This document shows, piece after piece, positions 1 through 8,077 of a stretch of 64,000 nucleotides of DNA. Below the pieces are notes generated by a model. The model worked only from the letters and a program-made list of their open reading frames with translations, searched no databases and was not told the origin of the DNA. Both the position numbers and the translations under genes were made by a program. Within the stretch, counting starts at the first letter, position 1, and every line of letters starts with the position of its first letter. Source of the stretch: Polluticaenibacter yanchengensis (GTDB taxonomy: Bacteria > Bacteroidota > Bacteroidia > Chitinophagales > Chitinophagaceae); assembly GCA_027854065.1 (NCBI GenBank), contig JAQGEF010000001.1, forward strand, positions 62,001 through 126,000. The letters run 5' to 3'.

Positions 1-471
1 CCGTATAATATTTTGAGTAGCGGATGCTAAAGACTGGCTGTTGATAAGATAATATAGGTCTTCTTTAATATTCCAGTTCCCTTCCTGCTTTGGCAGTTTG
101 TCGTTTAAATAATCAATATTTTGCTTTATAAAATTGCTGTCTATACTTAATGCCAGGCATTGAGACGGGGTATCATCCGCTTCCGGGAAGTCTATGACCA
201 TTTCTTCGCCCGGCAACACAATTAAACTCTCTCCCGGCAGGTAACTAAAAGTTTTCGTTTTATTATTGATATACATTTCCTTTTTACCACGCAACATGCT
301 GGTAAAACAAAAATCGTTAAACAGTAAATGGACGCCTTTTGCCGTATCGTGCGTTTCATATAAAACCAGTTCACAATTATTAACCGTAAATGTGGTTTTA
401 TTTTCAATTAACGTACCTAATGTGTTCTTATTACTTAAAGCCGGTGGATTTATAAATGAGTTCATTGTCAT
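1..471 (-). CDS. AraC-family transcriptional regulator, N-terminal part (partial)
   Basis: The gene starts at ATG 471 (a second in-frame ATG lies at 465) and runs off the left edge after 157 codons, so only the N-terminal effector domain is visible. The translated stretch (MTMNSFINPPALSNKN..., with CELVLYETHDTAKGVHLLFN and a cupin-like LPGESLIVLPGEEMVIDFPE block) resembles the AraC_N sensor domain of AraC regulators. The DNA-binding helix-turn-helix half would lie outside the window. It is divergent from the aldehyde/alcohol dehydrogenase genes, the usual place for a regulator of that operon. A TAnnTTTG-like -7 element (TAAATTTG) sits at 502-495 on the minus strand. The family call is an inference from the N-terminal half only; the coding frame itself is clear. 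Confidence 0.75.
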   Translation of the reverse strand, partial: MTMNSFINPPALSNKNTLGTLIENKTTFTVNNCELVLYETHDTAKGVHLLFNDFCFTSMLRGKKEMYINNKTKTFSYLPGESLIVLPGEEMVIDFPEADDTPSQCLALSIDSNFIKQNIDYLNDKLPKQEGNWNIKEDLYYLINSQSLASATQNIIR

Positions 472-649
472 AGACTAGCATTTAAAGTATTTCTCAAATT
501 TAAGTATTTGACATTTACTGATAATGTTAAATGTGCAGAATTATGCGACGTAATTATCTTGATATAAAAATAGAGTTTTTTGATAGAATATTGCTATAAA
601 TGCGAAAAAAGGCGATCTACCTTTAGGTCCTAATAAAAATTGAATTGCT

Positions 650-2155
650 ATGTCAAATGTTGTTGAACGTCCGGAATTTAAGGACAAATATGAAAATTAC
701 ATTGGTGGCAAATGGACTGCACCAGTTAGTGGAAAGTATTTCGAAGTGGTTTCTCCGATAGATGGTAAGGTATTTACACAAGTAGCTCATTCTTCCAAAG
801 GTGATATAGAACTGGCCGTAAATGCGGCACATGATGCATTTAAAACATGGAGTAAAACGTCTTCTACAGAAAGAAGCATCATACTTAATAAAATAGCAGA
901 CAGGATTGAAGCGAACTTAGAATACATTGCTGCTGTGGAAACAGTGGACAACGGCAAGGCTGTTCGTGAGACCCTGGCCGCTGACATTCCACTGGCCATA
1001 GACCATTTCCGTTATTTTGCCGGTGTGATCCGTGCCGAAGAAGGTTCTGCCACAGAGCTGGACAATGATACATTATCACTTATCATTCATGAACCGATAG
1101 GGGTGGTGGCACAAATCATTCCCTGGAATTTCCCGATACTGATGGCCGTATGGAAATTAGCGCCCGCATTAGCCGCCGGCAACTGCGTGGTTTTAAAACC
1201 TGCGGAAAGTACGCCTGTTTCTATAATGGTATTATTTGAATTGATCGGAGATTTATTGCCTGCAGGCGTCGTAAATATCATCAACGGGTTCGGCGCTGAA
1301 TTAGGCAAATCACTGGTCACACACCCGAAAGTATCCAAAGCAGCTTTCACCGGCTCTACAGCCACCGGCAGACTGGTTATGCAGTACGCCACAGAAAATA
1401 TTATTCCTGTAACCTTAGAATTAGGTGGTAAATCTCCTAATGTTTTCTTTAATTCTGTAATGGATGCCGATGACGAATTCCTGGACAAAGCAATAGAGGG
1501 GGCCGTACTTTTTGCCTTAAACCAGGGCGAAATATGTACCTGTCCTTCCCGCCTGCTCATCCAGGAAGATATTTATGATGCATTTATCGAGAAAGTAATT
1601 GCGCGCGTAAAAGCCATTAAACTGGGTAACCCATTGGACAAAACTGTCATGATGGGTGCTCAGGCATCACAGATTCAGAAAGACAAGATCAGCTCTTACC
1701 TGAAACTAGGTAAAGAAGAAGGTGCCGAAGTATTGACCGGTGGCGAAATCAATCACCTGGGCGGCGACCTGGAAGGCGGTTATTATATTCAACCAACACT
1801 ATTTAAAGGCAATAACAAAATGCGCATCTTCCAGGAAGAAATTTTCGGACCTGTGCTGGCTGTTACCACTTTTAAAACAGTAGAAGAAGCCATAGAAATA
1901 GCCAATGATACCATGTATGGACTAGGTGCGGGTGTATGGACACGCGACGCACATGAGCTATACCGCGTACCGCGCGCCATTCAGGCAGGCCGCGTATGGG
2001 TGAACCAATACCACTCCTACCCTGCCGGTGCCCCATTTGGCGGCTACAAACAATCCGGCATTGGCCGCGAGAATCACAAAATGATGTTAGGCCACTACCG
2101 CCAGACAAAAAACATGTTGATCTCTTACAACAAAAACAAACTGGGATTTTTCTAA
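650..2155 (+). CDS. NAD-dependent aldehyde dehydrogenase (ExaC/AcoD/AldB type)
   Basis: It oxidises an aldehyde to the carboxylic acid with NAD(P)+ in the cytoplasm. At 501 residues it is full family length. Landmarks: PWNFP around residue 158-162 (cofactor pocket), FTGST 233-237, the general base Glu257 in LELGGKSP, and the nucleophile Cys296 in [11 protein letters not shown]. That last motif is characteristic of the AcoD/ExaC/AldB branch that acts on acetaldehyde and related short aldehydes. The DUF779 partner downstream is a known companion of this branch. It is the first gene of a plus-strand cluster followed by an alcohol dehydrogenase, so the two together could carry alcohol to aldehyde to acid. 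The exact substrate cannot be read from the sequence. Confidence 0.96.
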   Translation: MSNVVERPEFKDKYENYIGGKWTAPVSGKYFEVVSPIDGKVFTQVAHSSKGDIELAVNAAHDAFKTWSKTSSTERSIILNKIADRIEANLEYIAAVETVDNGKAVRETLAADIPLAIDHFRYFAGVIRAEEGSATELDNDTLSLIIHEPIGVVAQIIPWNFPILMAVWKLAPALAAGNCVVLKPAESTPVSIMVLFELIGDLLPAGVVNIINGFGAELGKSLVTHPKVSKAAFTGSTATGRLVMQYATENIIPVTLELGGKSPNVFFNSVMDADDEFLDKAIEGAVLFALNQGEICTCPSRLLIQEDIYDAFIEKVIARVKAIKLGNPLDKTVMMGAQASQIQKDKISSYLKLGKEEGAEVLTGGEINHLGGDLEGGYYIQPTLFKGNNKMRIFQEEIFGPVLAVTTFKTVEEAIEIANDTMYGLGAGVWTRDAHELYRVPRAIQAGRVWVNQYHSYPAGAPFGGYKQSGIGRENHKMMLGHYRQTKNMLISYNKNKLGFF

Positions 2156-2169
2156 TAGGAAACGGATAG

Positions 2170-2198
2170 AGTGTCTGCAGCAGCAGGCACTTCTTTAT
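2170..2198 (+). terminator. Hairpin with T-rich tail between aldehyde and alcohol dehydrogenase genes
   Basis: AGTGTCTGC (2170-2178) pairs with GCAGGCACT (2183-2191) with one G-U pair and an AGCA loop, followed by TTCTTTATTTT. It looks like an intrinsic terminator or attenuator inside the operon that would lower adh expression relative to the upstream gene. Confidence 0.5.
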
Positions 2199-2223
2199 TT
2201 TATTGATCAAATTACTTAATTCT

Positions 2224-3255
2224 ATGTTACCAAAAACGATGCAGGCCGCGGTAGTCCGCGAATTCGGACAACCCCTTAAAATTGAAGAAGTAGAAGTAAA
2301 AGCCCCGGGCAGGAACCAGGTACTGGTTAAAGTGATTGCCAGCGGTGTTTGTCATACAGACTTACATGCCATTGATGGCGACTGGCCGGTAAAACCAAAA
2401 ATGCCATTAATTCCCGGGCACGAAGCAGTAGGCTATGTAGTAGCAGTGGGAGAAGGTGTGAGCAATGTAAAAGAAGGTGATGCCGTTGGCGTGCCTTGGT
2501 TGTATAGTGCCTGTGGCTGTTGCGATCATTGCATTACCGGCTGGGAAACCTTATGTGAATCCCAGCAAAATGGTGGTTACAGTGTCGATGGTGGCTTTGC
2601 CGAATACGTATTGGCAGATGCCCGCTATGTCGGTCATTTACCAGCCAATACCAATTTCCTGGAAATGGCACCCATCCTATGCGCAGGCGTTACCGTTTAT
2701 AAAGGCTTAAAAGAAACCGAGACCAAACCCGGTGAATGGGTCGCTATTTCAGGCATCGGTGGCCTGGGACACGTAGCCGTTCAATATGCCAAAGCAATGG
2801 GCATGCACGTGGCAGCTATTGATATTGCAGATGATAAGCTCGCATTGGCCAAACGCCTGGGAGCAGATATTACAGTCAATGCAAAAAATACCGACCCAGG
2901 TACATTCCTTCAAAAAGAAATTGGCGGTGCCCACGGCGCATTAATTACAGCAGTATCGCCAATCGCCTTTAAACAAGGCATTGATGTACTTCGCAGAAAA
3001 GGGACCATCGCTTTGAACGGCTTGCCTCCGGGAAGTTTCGACCTGCCGATTTTTGAAACAGTACTAAAACGCATTACCGTACGCGGTTCTATTGTAGGTA
3101 CACGCAAAGACCTTCAGGAAGCCATCGCTTTCGCAATAGAAGGCAAAGTAAAAGCCAATGTTACCGCAGCTAAGTTAAGCGAGATCAATACCGTTTTAGA
3201 TAAAATGAAAAAAGGACAGATTGATGGTCGCATGGTTCTTGATATTGCTAATTAG
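2224..3255 (+). CDS. adhP: Zinc-dependent alcohol dehydrogenase (AdhP type)
   Basis: It interconverts primary alcohols and aldehydes with NAD(H). From ATG 2224 the protein has 343 residues; ATG 2239 (MQAAVV...) matches the usual AdhP start even better, and the upstream TTG at 2203 is unlikely. Catalytic zinc ligands are Cys43 (SGVCHTD) and His66 (PGHEAVG). The structural zinc lobe is Cys97, 100, 103 and 111 in SACGCCDHC...LC. The Rossmann motif GIGGLGH is present. It lies 68 bases after the aldehyde dehydrogenase, with a possible attenuator hairpin between, and 21 bases before the DUF779 gene. The product of this enzyme is the likely substrate of its upstream neighbour, or the reverse under fermentation. 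Confidence 0.95.
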   Translation: MLPKTMQAAVVREFGQPLKIEEVEVKAPGRNQVLVKVIASGVCHTDLHAIDGDWPVKPKMPLIPGHEAVGYVVAVGEGVSNVKEGDAVGVPWLYSACGCCDHCITGWETLCESQQNGGYSVDGGFAEYVLADARYVGHLPANTNFLEMAPILCAGVTVYKGLKETETKPGEWVAISGIGGLGHVAVQYAKAMGMHVAAIDIADDKLALAKRLGADITVNAKNTDPGTFLQKEIGGAHGALITAVSPIAFKQGIDVLRRKGTIALNGLPPGSFDLPIFETVLKRITVRGSIVGTRKDLQEAIAFAIEGKVKANVTAAKLSEINTVLDKMKKGQIDGRMVLDIAN

Positions 3256-3276
3256 TCATTACTAAAATCAGCAACT

Positions 3277-3651
3277 ATGATACAACGGTTAGATGCTACA
3301 GAAAAAGCTTTGGAACTCATAAAAACATTAGAAGCCGAACATGGCGATTTAATGTTTTACCAGGCCGGTGGCTGTTGCGAAGGCACACAGCCGCAATGCT
3401 TCGAAAAAGGAGGATTTTACCTGCGCACCAATGATGTGTGTATTGGCGAAATTGAAGGCAACGAGTTCTGGGTAGACAGGGATTTATTTGAATACTGGAA
3501 ACACGCCCATTTTACATTAGATGTTTTGGATGGTTTTGGAGCAGGTGGTTTTTCTTTGGAAACACCCTATAAAAAAACTTTCAAAATTCATTATCGCATT
3601 TTTACCGATGAGGAACTTGAAAACCTCGCTCCCGTTAAAAGAATGGATTAA
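3277..3651 (+). CDS. DUF779 family protein
   Basis: This small soluble protein of 124 residues belongs to DUF779, which is known from genome neighbourhoods to accompany ExaC/AcoD-type aldehyde dehydrogenases; its biochemical role is not established. Conserved features seen here are the AGGCCEGTQPQC cysteine cluster (Cys33, Cys34, Cys41), a likely metal- or thiol-chemistry site, and the C-terminal FGAGGFSLETPYKKTFKIHYR block. It begins 21 bases after adhP and ends just before a strong terminator, so it is the last gene of the alcohol/aldehyde operon. The cysteine pair suggests aldehyde or metal sensing, or protection of the dehydrogenase, but that is inference. Confidence 0.93.
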   Translation: MIQRLDATEKALELIKTLEAEHGDLMFYQAGGCCEGTQPQCFEKGGFYLRTNDVCIGEIEGNEFWVDRDLFEYWKHAHFTLDVLDGFGAGGFSLETPYKKTFKIHYRIFTDEELENLAPVKRMD

Positions 3652-3656
3652 GATAC

Positions 3657-3690
3657 CGGGCTGCCTTTATTTAAGGGCAGCTTTTTTATT
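3657..3690 (+). terminator. Intrinsic terminator after DUF779
   Basis: GCTGCC (3660-3665) pairs with GGCAGC (3676-3681), followed directly by a T6 run. It ends the aldehyde/alcohol dehydrogenase operon. Confidence 0.85.
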
Positions 3691-3691
3691 T

Positions 3692-3893
3692 ATTTGGGGC
3701 GCTCATCTGTTATCCGCCCTTCGTCATCCGTTCCTGCTGCTGCGGGGTATCGCTCCGTGCAGTTGCTACCAAAGCGATCCTTCAACAAGTAATACAAACA
3801 GGCAAATTTTCCGGCACGGAGCCGCCGCAGAAGCGGCGCCCGCTGCATCAGGCAGCCATTCTGCCTTTGTACTGCTATTAAACATTTTAAAAA
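3692..3893 (+). repeat. Dispersed intergenic repeat, copy A
   Basis: This copy opens with TTATTTATTTGGGGCGCTC directly after the terminator and carries TCCGTTCCTGCTGCTGCGGGG. It has a central GC-rich hairpin (GCCGCCGCAGAAGCGGCGC) and ends with GCATCAGGCAGCC plus a short tail. The same order of blocks recurs at seven other places in the window. Open frames across it are not conserved between copies, so it is not treated as coding. Confidence 0.7.
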
Positions 3894-3898
3894 CAAAC

Positions 3899-5035
3899 TT
3901 ACCAGCCATTTCTTCCAGCCCTGGCCATCCTGTATTGGTAATACCGGACATCATTCATAAAATCTGCCACGTATTTTTTAAAAGCCGCTTTCATATCCTC
4001 AGGGTTCGAAAGTTGCGCTGCATCTGACGCGTATTTTTTCAGTGTGCCTTTTAGCCGGTTATTTAATTTTTCCTGGTATTGTAAACCCGATTTAATACTG
4101 GACAGTACTTCTTCACCTAAATCCTGGTAACGAGGATGGTTCACCAGTTTAAAGAACTCATCATTCAGATTATTTACCCTGTCTTTCAGTACCCGGATAT
4201 ATGCATTCAATTTTTGTTCGCTTATTTCAGCAATATTATTTTGCTGCTTATTCAACCATTCTATTTCCAATGCCAGTAAAGTAGGCAGGTCCTTTTTTTC
4301 GTAAGCATTTACCAGGCGCTTCATCAGCTCTTCCTTCTGTGTCATATCCAAAGAATCATCACTGGAATCCGGGTGCAGGACTTTGGCAAGACTAATGTAA
4401 ATATCCCTGATACTCTTGTTTTGTATTGCTTCAGTTTCCTTTTGCTGCGCCTCCTTCTTTAACTGGGTCCGGCTCTTTTTTTGATTTTTAGAATACCCGC
4501 TATTCTCAGAGGCGGTTTGCTGCATTTCAAGAATTTTCCGTTGTAGTTCAGCCATGTCTTCCGGATTATTAAAATCTACCTTGTCCATATCTATACCAAA
4601 GAACTCTAAAACCTCTATCAACTCCTGCTTCTCTTCATACAGCCTGCTGTCAATAGCTTCCTGGTAAGTATTAGCAGACCATTTATCATAAATGGCTTCC
4701 TGTTCCGCAGTCGGTACTACATATTGGAAGGCATCCGTCAACAGCACCAGGATCGTTTCTGCAAAATCCGAACTTTGCGTTTTTGACAGTTTTATTTTTT
4801 CGGCACAGTCACTTATTAAGATAGCGATATTTATTTTTTGACCGGCTATTTCCAGATTGGCCGGTAAAATATTTTCATGATAATATTTCAATTGTTGTTC
4901 CAGCAATATTTCATTTTCTTTGATCTTTCTATTTAAAGATTCAATCTGCAAAGTAAGCCTGTTAAACATTTTTTGCTCTTTTGAAAGCAATCCGCCGTCT
5001 TTAGCTTTTATAACAAGAGAATTTGTATGTGACAT
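3899..5035 (-). CDS. Coiled-coil protein with J-domain-like HPD motif
   Basis: This is a 378-residue acidic, mostly helical protein. Predicted coiled coil occupies the first ~60 residues (LTLQIESLNRKIKENEILLEQQL), and a Lys/Gln/Glu-rich linker (around 190-215) precedes SIRDIYISLAKVLHPDSSDD. That segment has the helix II-HPD arrangement of DnaJ J-domains but is embedded in the middle of the protein rather than at the N-terminus. A second long helical region follows. ATG 5035 is preferred over ATG 5053 because the upstream TGGAAT could act as a ribosome binding site. The neighbour is a dispersed repeat on the 3' side and a divergent polyamine operon on the 5' side. If the motif is functional the protein would recruit an Hsp70; the client is unknown. 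Confidence 0.8.
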   Translation of the reverse strand: MSHTNSLVIKAKDGGLLSKEQKMFNRLTLQIESLNRKIKENEILLEQQLKYYHENILPANLEIAGQKINIAILISDCAEKIKLSKTQSSDFAETILVLLTDAFQYVVPTAEQEAIYDKWSANTYQEAIDSRLYEEKQELIEVLEFFGIDMDKVDFNNPEDMAELQRKILEMQQTASENSGYSKNQKKSRTQLKKEAQQKETEAIQNKSIRDIYISLAKVLHPDSSDDSLDMTQKEELMKRLVNAYEKKDLPTLLALEIEWLNKQQNNIAEISEQKLNAYIRVLKDRVNNLNDEFFKLVNHPRYQDLGEEVLSSIKSGLQYQEKLNNRLKGTLKKYASDAAQLSNPEDMKAAFKKYVADFMNDVRYYQYRMARAGRNGW

Positions 5036-5382
5036 TTTTATTCCAGGAACCATTTAATATTTGGCAGTCAAATTTCAGTAATTTATGGCAGAGATAGGAC
5101 TTACCGGCCAGTTTTTTTAAAATTAATCATGAGGAGGTTTAAAACCGGTACCGTTAAAACAGCATCTCCATCGCTTCGCATACAACGGCGGCAAGCAATA
5201 TCACCGGTGAGATGCAGAAACCAGCAACAATCCTGTCAGAACCCCACCAAGCGCAGCAGAATCCTGAGCAAACCCGACAAATTCCATGAATCAATCAGTT
5301 GTCTATACCCAAAAATGAAAAACTAACCATACTTATATCATATTTATTCTATAAACTTGCAATAAATAATAATGTAATTAAA
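5036..5382. other. Intergenic region between J-like gene and polyamine operon
   Basis: This divergent spacer should hold promoters for both sides. I see only a weak -7-like TAAACTTG at 5352-5359, about 24 bases before the GTG chosen for speD. A 65-codon frame at 5129-5326 has no recognisable features and is not called. Confidence 0.4.
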
Positions 5383-5733
5383 GTGTACGTAAAAGGCTTA
5401 CATGTTATAAAAAGCATCAAAACCCATTCTAACCTGAGTTTAAAGACCTATCAAGCTTTTAAAACGGTTTTGGAACATTTGATCGCAGATTTCGGATTAC
5501 AAAAACTGGGAGAAGTCTATCACAATTTCTCACCGGAAGGATTTACTGCAGTCATCTGTTTAAGTGAAAGCCATATTTCCGTACATACCTGGCCGGAACA
5601 TTTTCTGGTAAACTACGATATTTACCTGAGCAATTATGAGAAAGTGAATGATGATACTGTACGGAAAATTGACAGGATTTTTGAAGATTATTTTGAAGGC
5701 ACCATATTGCAACAGGACCAGATTAACCGCTAA
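5383..5733 (+). CDS. speD: S-adenosylmethionine decarboxylase proenzyme (prokaryotic type)
   Basis: It makes decarboxylated AdoMet, the aminopropyl donor for spermidine-type polyamines. The motif SESHISVHTWPE is the family signature. Cleavage between Glu62 and Ser63 would create the pyruvoyl group, and Ser63 numbering agrees with the short bacterial enzymes when the protein is started at GTG 5383 (116 residues, MYVKGLHVIKS...). A TTG at 5299 would add 28 residues with no family match and would place a promoter-like element inside the gene, so the GTG is preferred. It is the first gene of a seven-gene operon, 9 bases before the DUF4178 gene, and supplies the co-substrate for the aminopropyltransferase encoded downstream. 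Confidence 0.88.
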   Translation: MYVKGLHVIKSIKTHSNLSLKTYQAFKTVLEHLIADFGLQKLGEVYHNFSPEGFTAVICLSESHISVHTWPEHFLVNYDIYLSNYEKVNDDTVRKIDRIFEDYFEGTILQQDQINR

Positions 5734-5742
5734 TAAATAAAA

Positions 5743-7620
5743 ATGATTATTTGCAGCAATTGTAAAAAAACGGTTTCATTATTACATGAAAGTATTGTAT
5801 TTGCTACATGTGAGTGCGGTGCGGTTATTGATACCCTTACATTTAACGAAGTTAAGATCAACGCTCCACTGGCAGCTAACGCAACACCTTCATTCTTTAA
5901 AATTAACCAGACCGGTACTTATAATAAAACGACGTTCACTATAATCGGCAGGGTGAATATATGGACTGAAGACAGCGTACTTTCTTACTGGACATTACTG
6001 ACCGACACCCATAAAATTCTGATTTTAGAAGAAGGCTATGGTAATTATGCCATACTCGAATACAATGAAGAACTGAATAAAAATGCCTCCTCAATTGTAT
6101 TAAACCAGGTGGTAATAGCCAATACAGCATTTACATTAGCGGCCAACAATAAAGTATGGACCACCATAGTGAACCAAACTTACCTGGCTGCTGTACAAGG
6201 CCAGACAATATTGAACCCGACACATACTCCCCAAATAATCTATGCAGATAATGTAAACAGCCACACGCAATATGAAATCTGGAAAAGCAGGAATGGCCTG
6301 GCAATTTTCGAATCAACCGGTATTGATTTTGAAGATCTGAATATTAATGAAACAGTTGATGAATATTTAATATTCCCACAAGCAGGCTATTGCAGATGTA
6401 CAAAGTGTAAGAGTGATTTTAAAGTCGAATATTTTCCATACATACAAACAGCCACCTGTAAAAAATGTGAAATTTCTTATTCTTATGACGTCAAACAAAA
6501 TACCTGGCAACATATTTTAAATAATAACAGCAGCATTAAAAGAAAACCCCGGAAAGAATTACCTGTTGGGGCAAAAGTGACGTTGCTTAAAGATAATTTT
6601 GAAATTACCGGTAAGGTATTTAAACAAAATACCGACAATTACAGATGGATAGAATACCACTTGTATAACGCCTATGAGGGCTCGTATGCATACCTGTCGG
6701 AATCAGACGGTATTTTTATTTTATTATACCAGGTTTTTGATGCGCCGTTATTGAAGGATAGAAAGAAGGCTATACGTTACAACAATAAAACCTTTGCTTT
6801 ATTCGATGATTACAAAGCCAGCATACAGGAAATAGAAGGCAACCTGATTGGCGCTTATTTTAATCCCAAAACAACTACTAAGGCTTATGATTATGTATCA
6901 CCGCCATATATGCTAAGCCTCGAAGAAGGCAATAAGAAAAATAATTACTGGCATGCAGGCGAATATGTTCCTGATAAAGAGATCGCCAAAGCTTATGCAG
7001 ATAATAAAGCAATCAAACCCAATCCAACAGGTTATGGTGCAGTAAAACCTGCCACTAAACGCCCAATCAAACATATCCTGATCGCCACGGTGATAATGGG
7101 CCTGATTTACCTGGCAATACAAATGTGGATGGAAAGACAAAATCACAGCTTTGAACTGGCCAACACCCAATACATGGTCACCCAGAACGCGAAGCAATTT
7201 GTGATAGACAATATTAACATTAAAGAAGACCGTACAGATATAAAAGTAGCCTCATATGCAGATTTGTCGAATGACTGGGTGGTGTTTAACTACACTTTAG
7301 TAAGTAAGAAAGACGGTGCGGAATTTGACGGAGGCCATGAAATATCTTACTACTCCGGAATGGATGGTGGTGAAAGCTGGAGTGAAGGAAGTAAGAACAA
7401 CAAGTATATTTTCAGCGGATTATCTAAGGGAGATTATAAACTGATAATTAATGTAGAGTCGAATATAGATGCTTCCCGGCAGGTCGATACCAGGTTTCAT
7501 GTAACAACCGACGGACAATTAGGGAAAAACTTCCTCTTTCCTTTTTTACTGATCATTGCCTGGGGTATCTTTTGTTTAATAAAATATATAGCAGTAGAAA
7601 GCAAAAGATTTCAAAATTAA
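5743..7620 (+). CDS. DUF4178 domain membrane protein with zinc-ribbon motifs
   Basis: This is a 625-residue protein of unknown biochemical function. Seen in order: an N-terminal Cys cluster (CSNC at 4-7 and CECG at 23-26); a first DUF4178-like domain (about 50-170, GTYNKTTFTIIGRVNIWTED...SYWTLL); a second zinc ribbon (CxxC at 219-222, CxxC at 239-242); a second DUF4178-like domain (about 272-335); a transmembrane helix (about 444-462); an external beta-rich domain; and a final transmembrane helix (about 600-618). Together with speD, DUF350 and aminopropyltransferase neighbours, this matches a gene set I know only as a recurring neighbourhood without assigned function. The two-ribbon cytoplasmic part plus periplasmic domain suggests a scaffold or sensor for the membrane pathway. 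Confidence 0.85.
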   Translation: MIICSNCKKTVSLLHESIVFATCECGAVIDTLTFNEVKINAPLAANATPSFFKINQTGTYNKTTFTIIGRVNIWTEDSVLSYWTLLTDTHKILILEEGYGNYAILEYNEELNKNASSIVLNQVVIANTAFTLAANNKVWTTIVNQTYLAAVQGQTILNPTHTPQIIYADNVNSHTQYEIWKSRNGLAIFESTGIDFEDLNINETVDEYLIFPQAGYCRCTKCKSDFKVEYFPYIQTATCKKCEISYSYDVKQNTWQHILNNNSSIKRKPRKELPVGAKVTLLKDNFEITGKVFKQNTDNYRWIEYHLYNAYEGSYAYLSESDGIFILLYQVFDAPLLKDRKKAIRYNNKTFALFDDYKASIQEIEGNLIGAYFNPKTTTKAYDYVSPPYMLSLEEGNKKNNYWHAGEYVPDKEIAKAYADNKAIKPNPTGYGAVKPATKRPIKHILIATVIMGLIYLAIQMWMERQNHSFELANTQYMVTQNAKQFVIDNINIKEDRTDIKVASYADLSNDWVVFNYTLVSKKDGAEFDGGHEISYYSGMDGGESWSEGSKNNKYIFSGLSKGDYKLIINVESNIDASRQVDTRFHVTTDGQLGKNFLFPFLLIIAWGIFCLIKYIAVESKRFQN

Positions 7621-7626
7621 CAGCCT

Positions 7627-7833
7627 ATGAAAAAGCAAAGTTTATTAGAAAAAATAGCGCCTTTTAAATGGTATATTCTTTTTTCGACTGTTGTAATAGG
7701 CGGGAAAGTATACGCCGATTATAATAATATTGATATCATACCATCCGGCAATGAAACGAAAGTGGACCATGCCAGGCGCAGCGGCAGCAGGGGACATTTC
7801 TTTTATGGTGGCGGTAGCAGAAACCACAAATAA
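7627..7833 (+). CDS. Small membrane protein of polyamine operon
   Basis: A 68-residue product with one hydrophobic segment (about 12-27, FKWYILFSTVVIGGKVYA) and a basic Gly/Ser/Arg-rich tail ending in HFFYGGGSRNHK. It starts 6 bases after the DUF4178 stop and ends 28 bases before DUF350, so it is very probably translated as part of the operon. I do not recognise a family. The Gly/Arg/His tail could bind nucleotide or membrane phosphates, but nothing in the sequence proves this. Confidence 0.65.
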   Translation: MKKQSLLEKIAPFKWYILFSTVVIGGKVYADYNNIDIIPSGNETKVDHARRSGSRGHFFYGGGSRNHK

Positions 7834-7861
7834 TACATACTAACTAATTAAAATACATCTT

Positions 7862-8077
7862 ATGATCATTAACTTTCACCAGGTAGGCAACTCACTCATA
7901 TTTGCAGGGATAGGTATTATCACCTTACTTGCTGCATTTGTTATAGTAGAGCTTTTGACACCAAAACACAATTTATTCAAAGAGATCTTCGAAAAACAAA
8001 ACACGGCGGTGGCATTGGTGATGGGCTTCTTTTTAATTGCCATCGCTATTATTATTGCAGCATCAATTCATGGATAG
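7862..8077 (+). CDS. DUF350 family membrane protein
   Basis: A 71-residue protein with two transmembrane helices (about 10-30 and 48-68) and the short polar stretch TPKHNLFKEIFEKQNTAVAL between them, typical of DUF350. The family is usually encoded next to spermidine-synthase-like and DUF4178 genes; its function is unknown. Its last 8 bases overlap the start of the aminopropyltransferase gene, which implies translational coupling and a common complex or a small channel partner for the membrane-embedded synthase. Confidence 0.9.
   Translation: MIINFHQVGNSLIFAGIGIITLLAAFVIVELLTPKHNLFKEIFEKQNTAVALVMGFFLIAIAIIIAASIHG

Noticed and set aside
1087..1560. 157-codon frame opposite the aldehyde dehydrogenase
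   Set aside because: Antisense shadow of a strongly conserved gene.
3521..4027. 168-codon frame crossing the DUF779 end and repeat A
   Set aside because: Overlaps a real gene, a terminator and a repeat; codon pattern is unlike neighbouring genes.
5129..5326. 65-codon frame in the speD upstream region
   Set aside because: Low-complexity basic composition with no family match and no plausible start signal; overlaps the promoter region of the polyamine operon.
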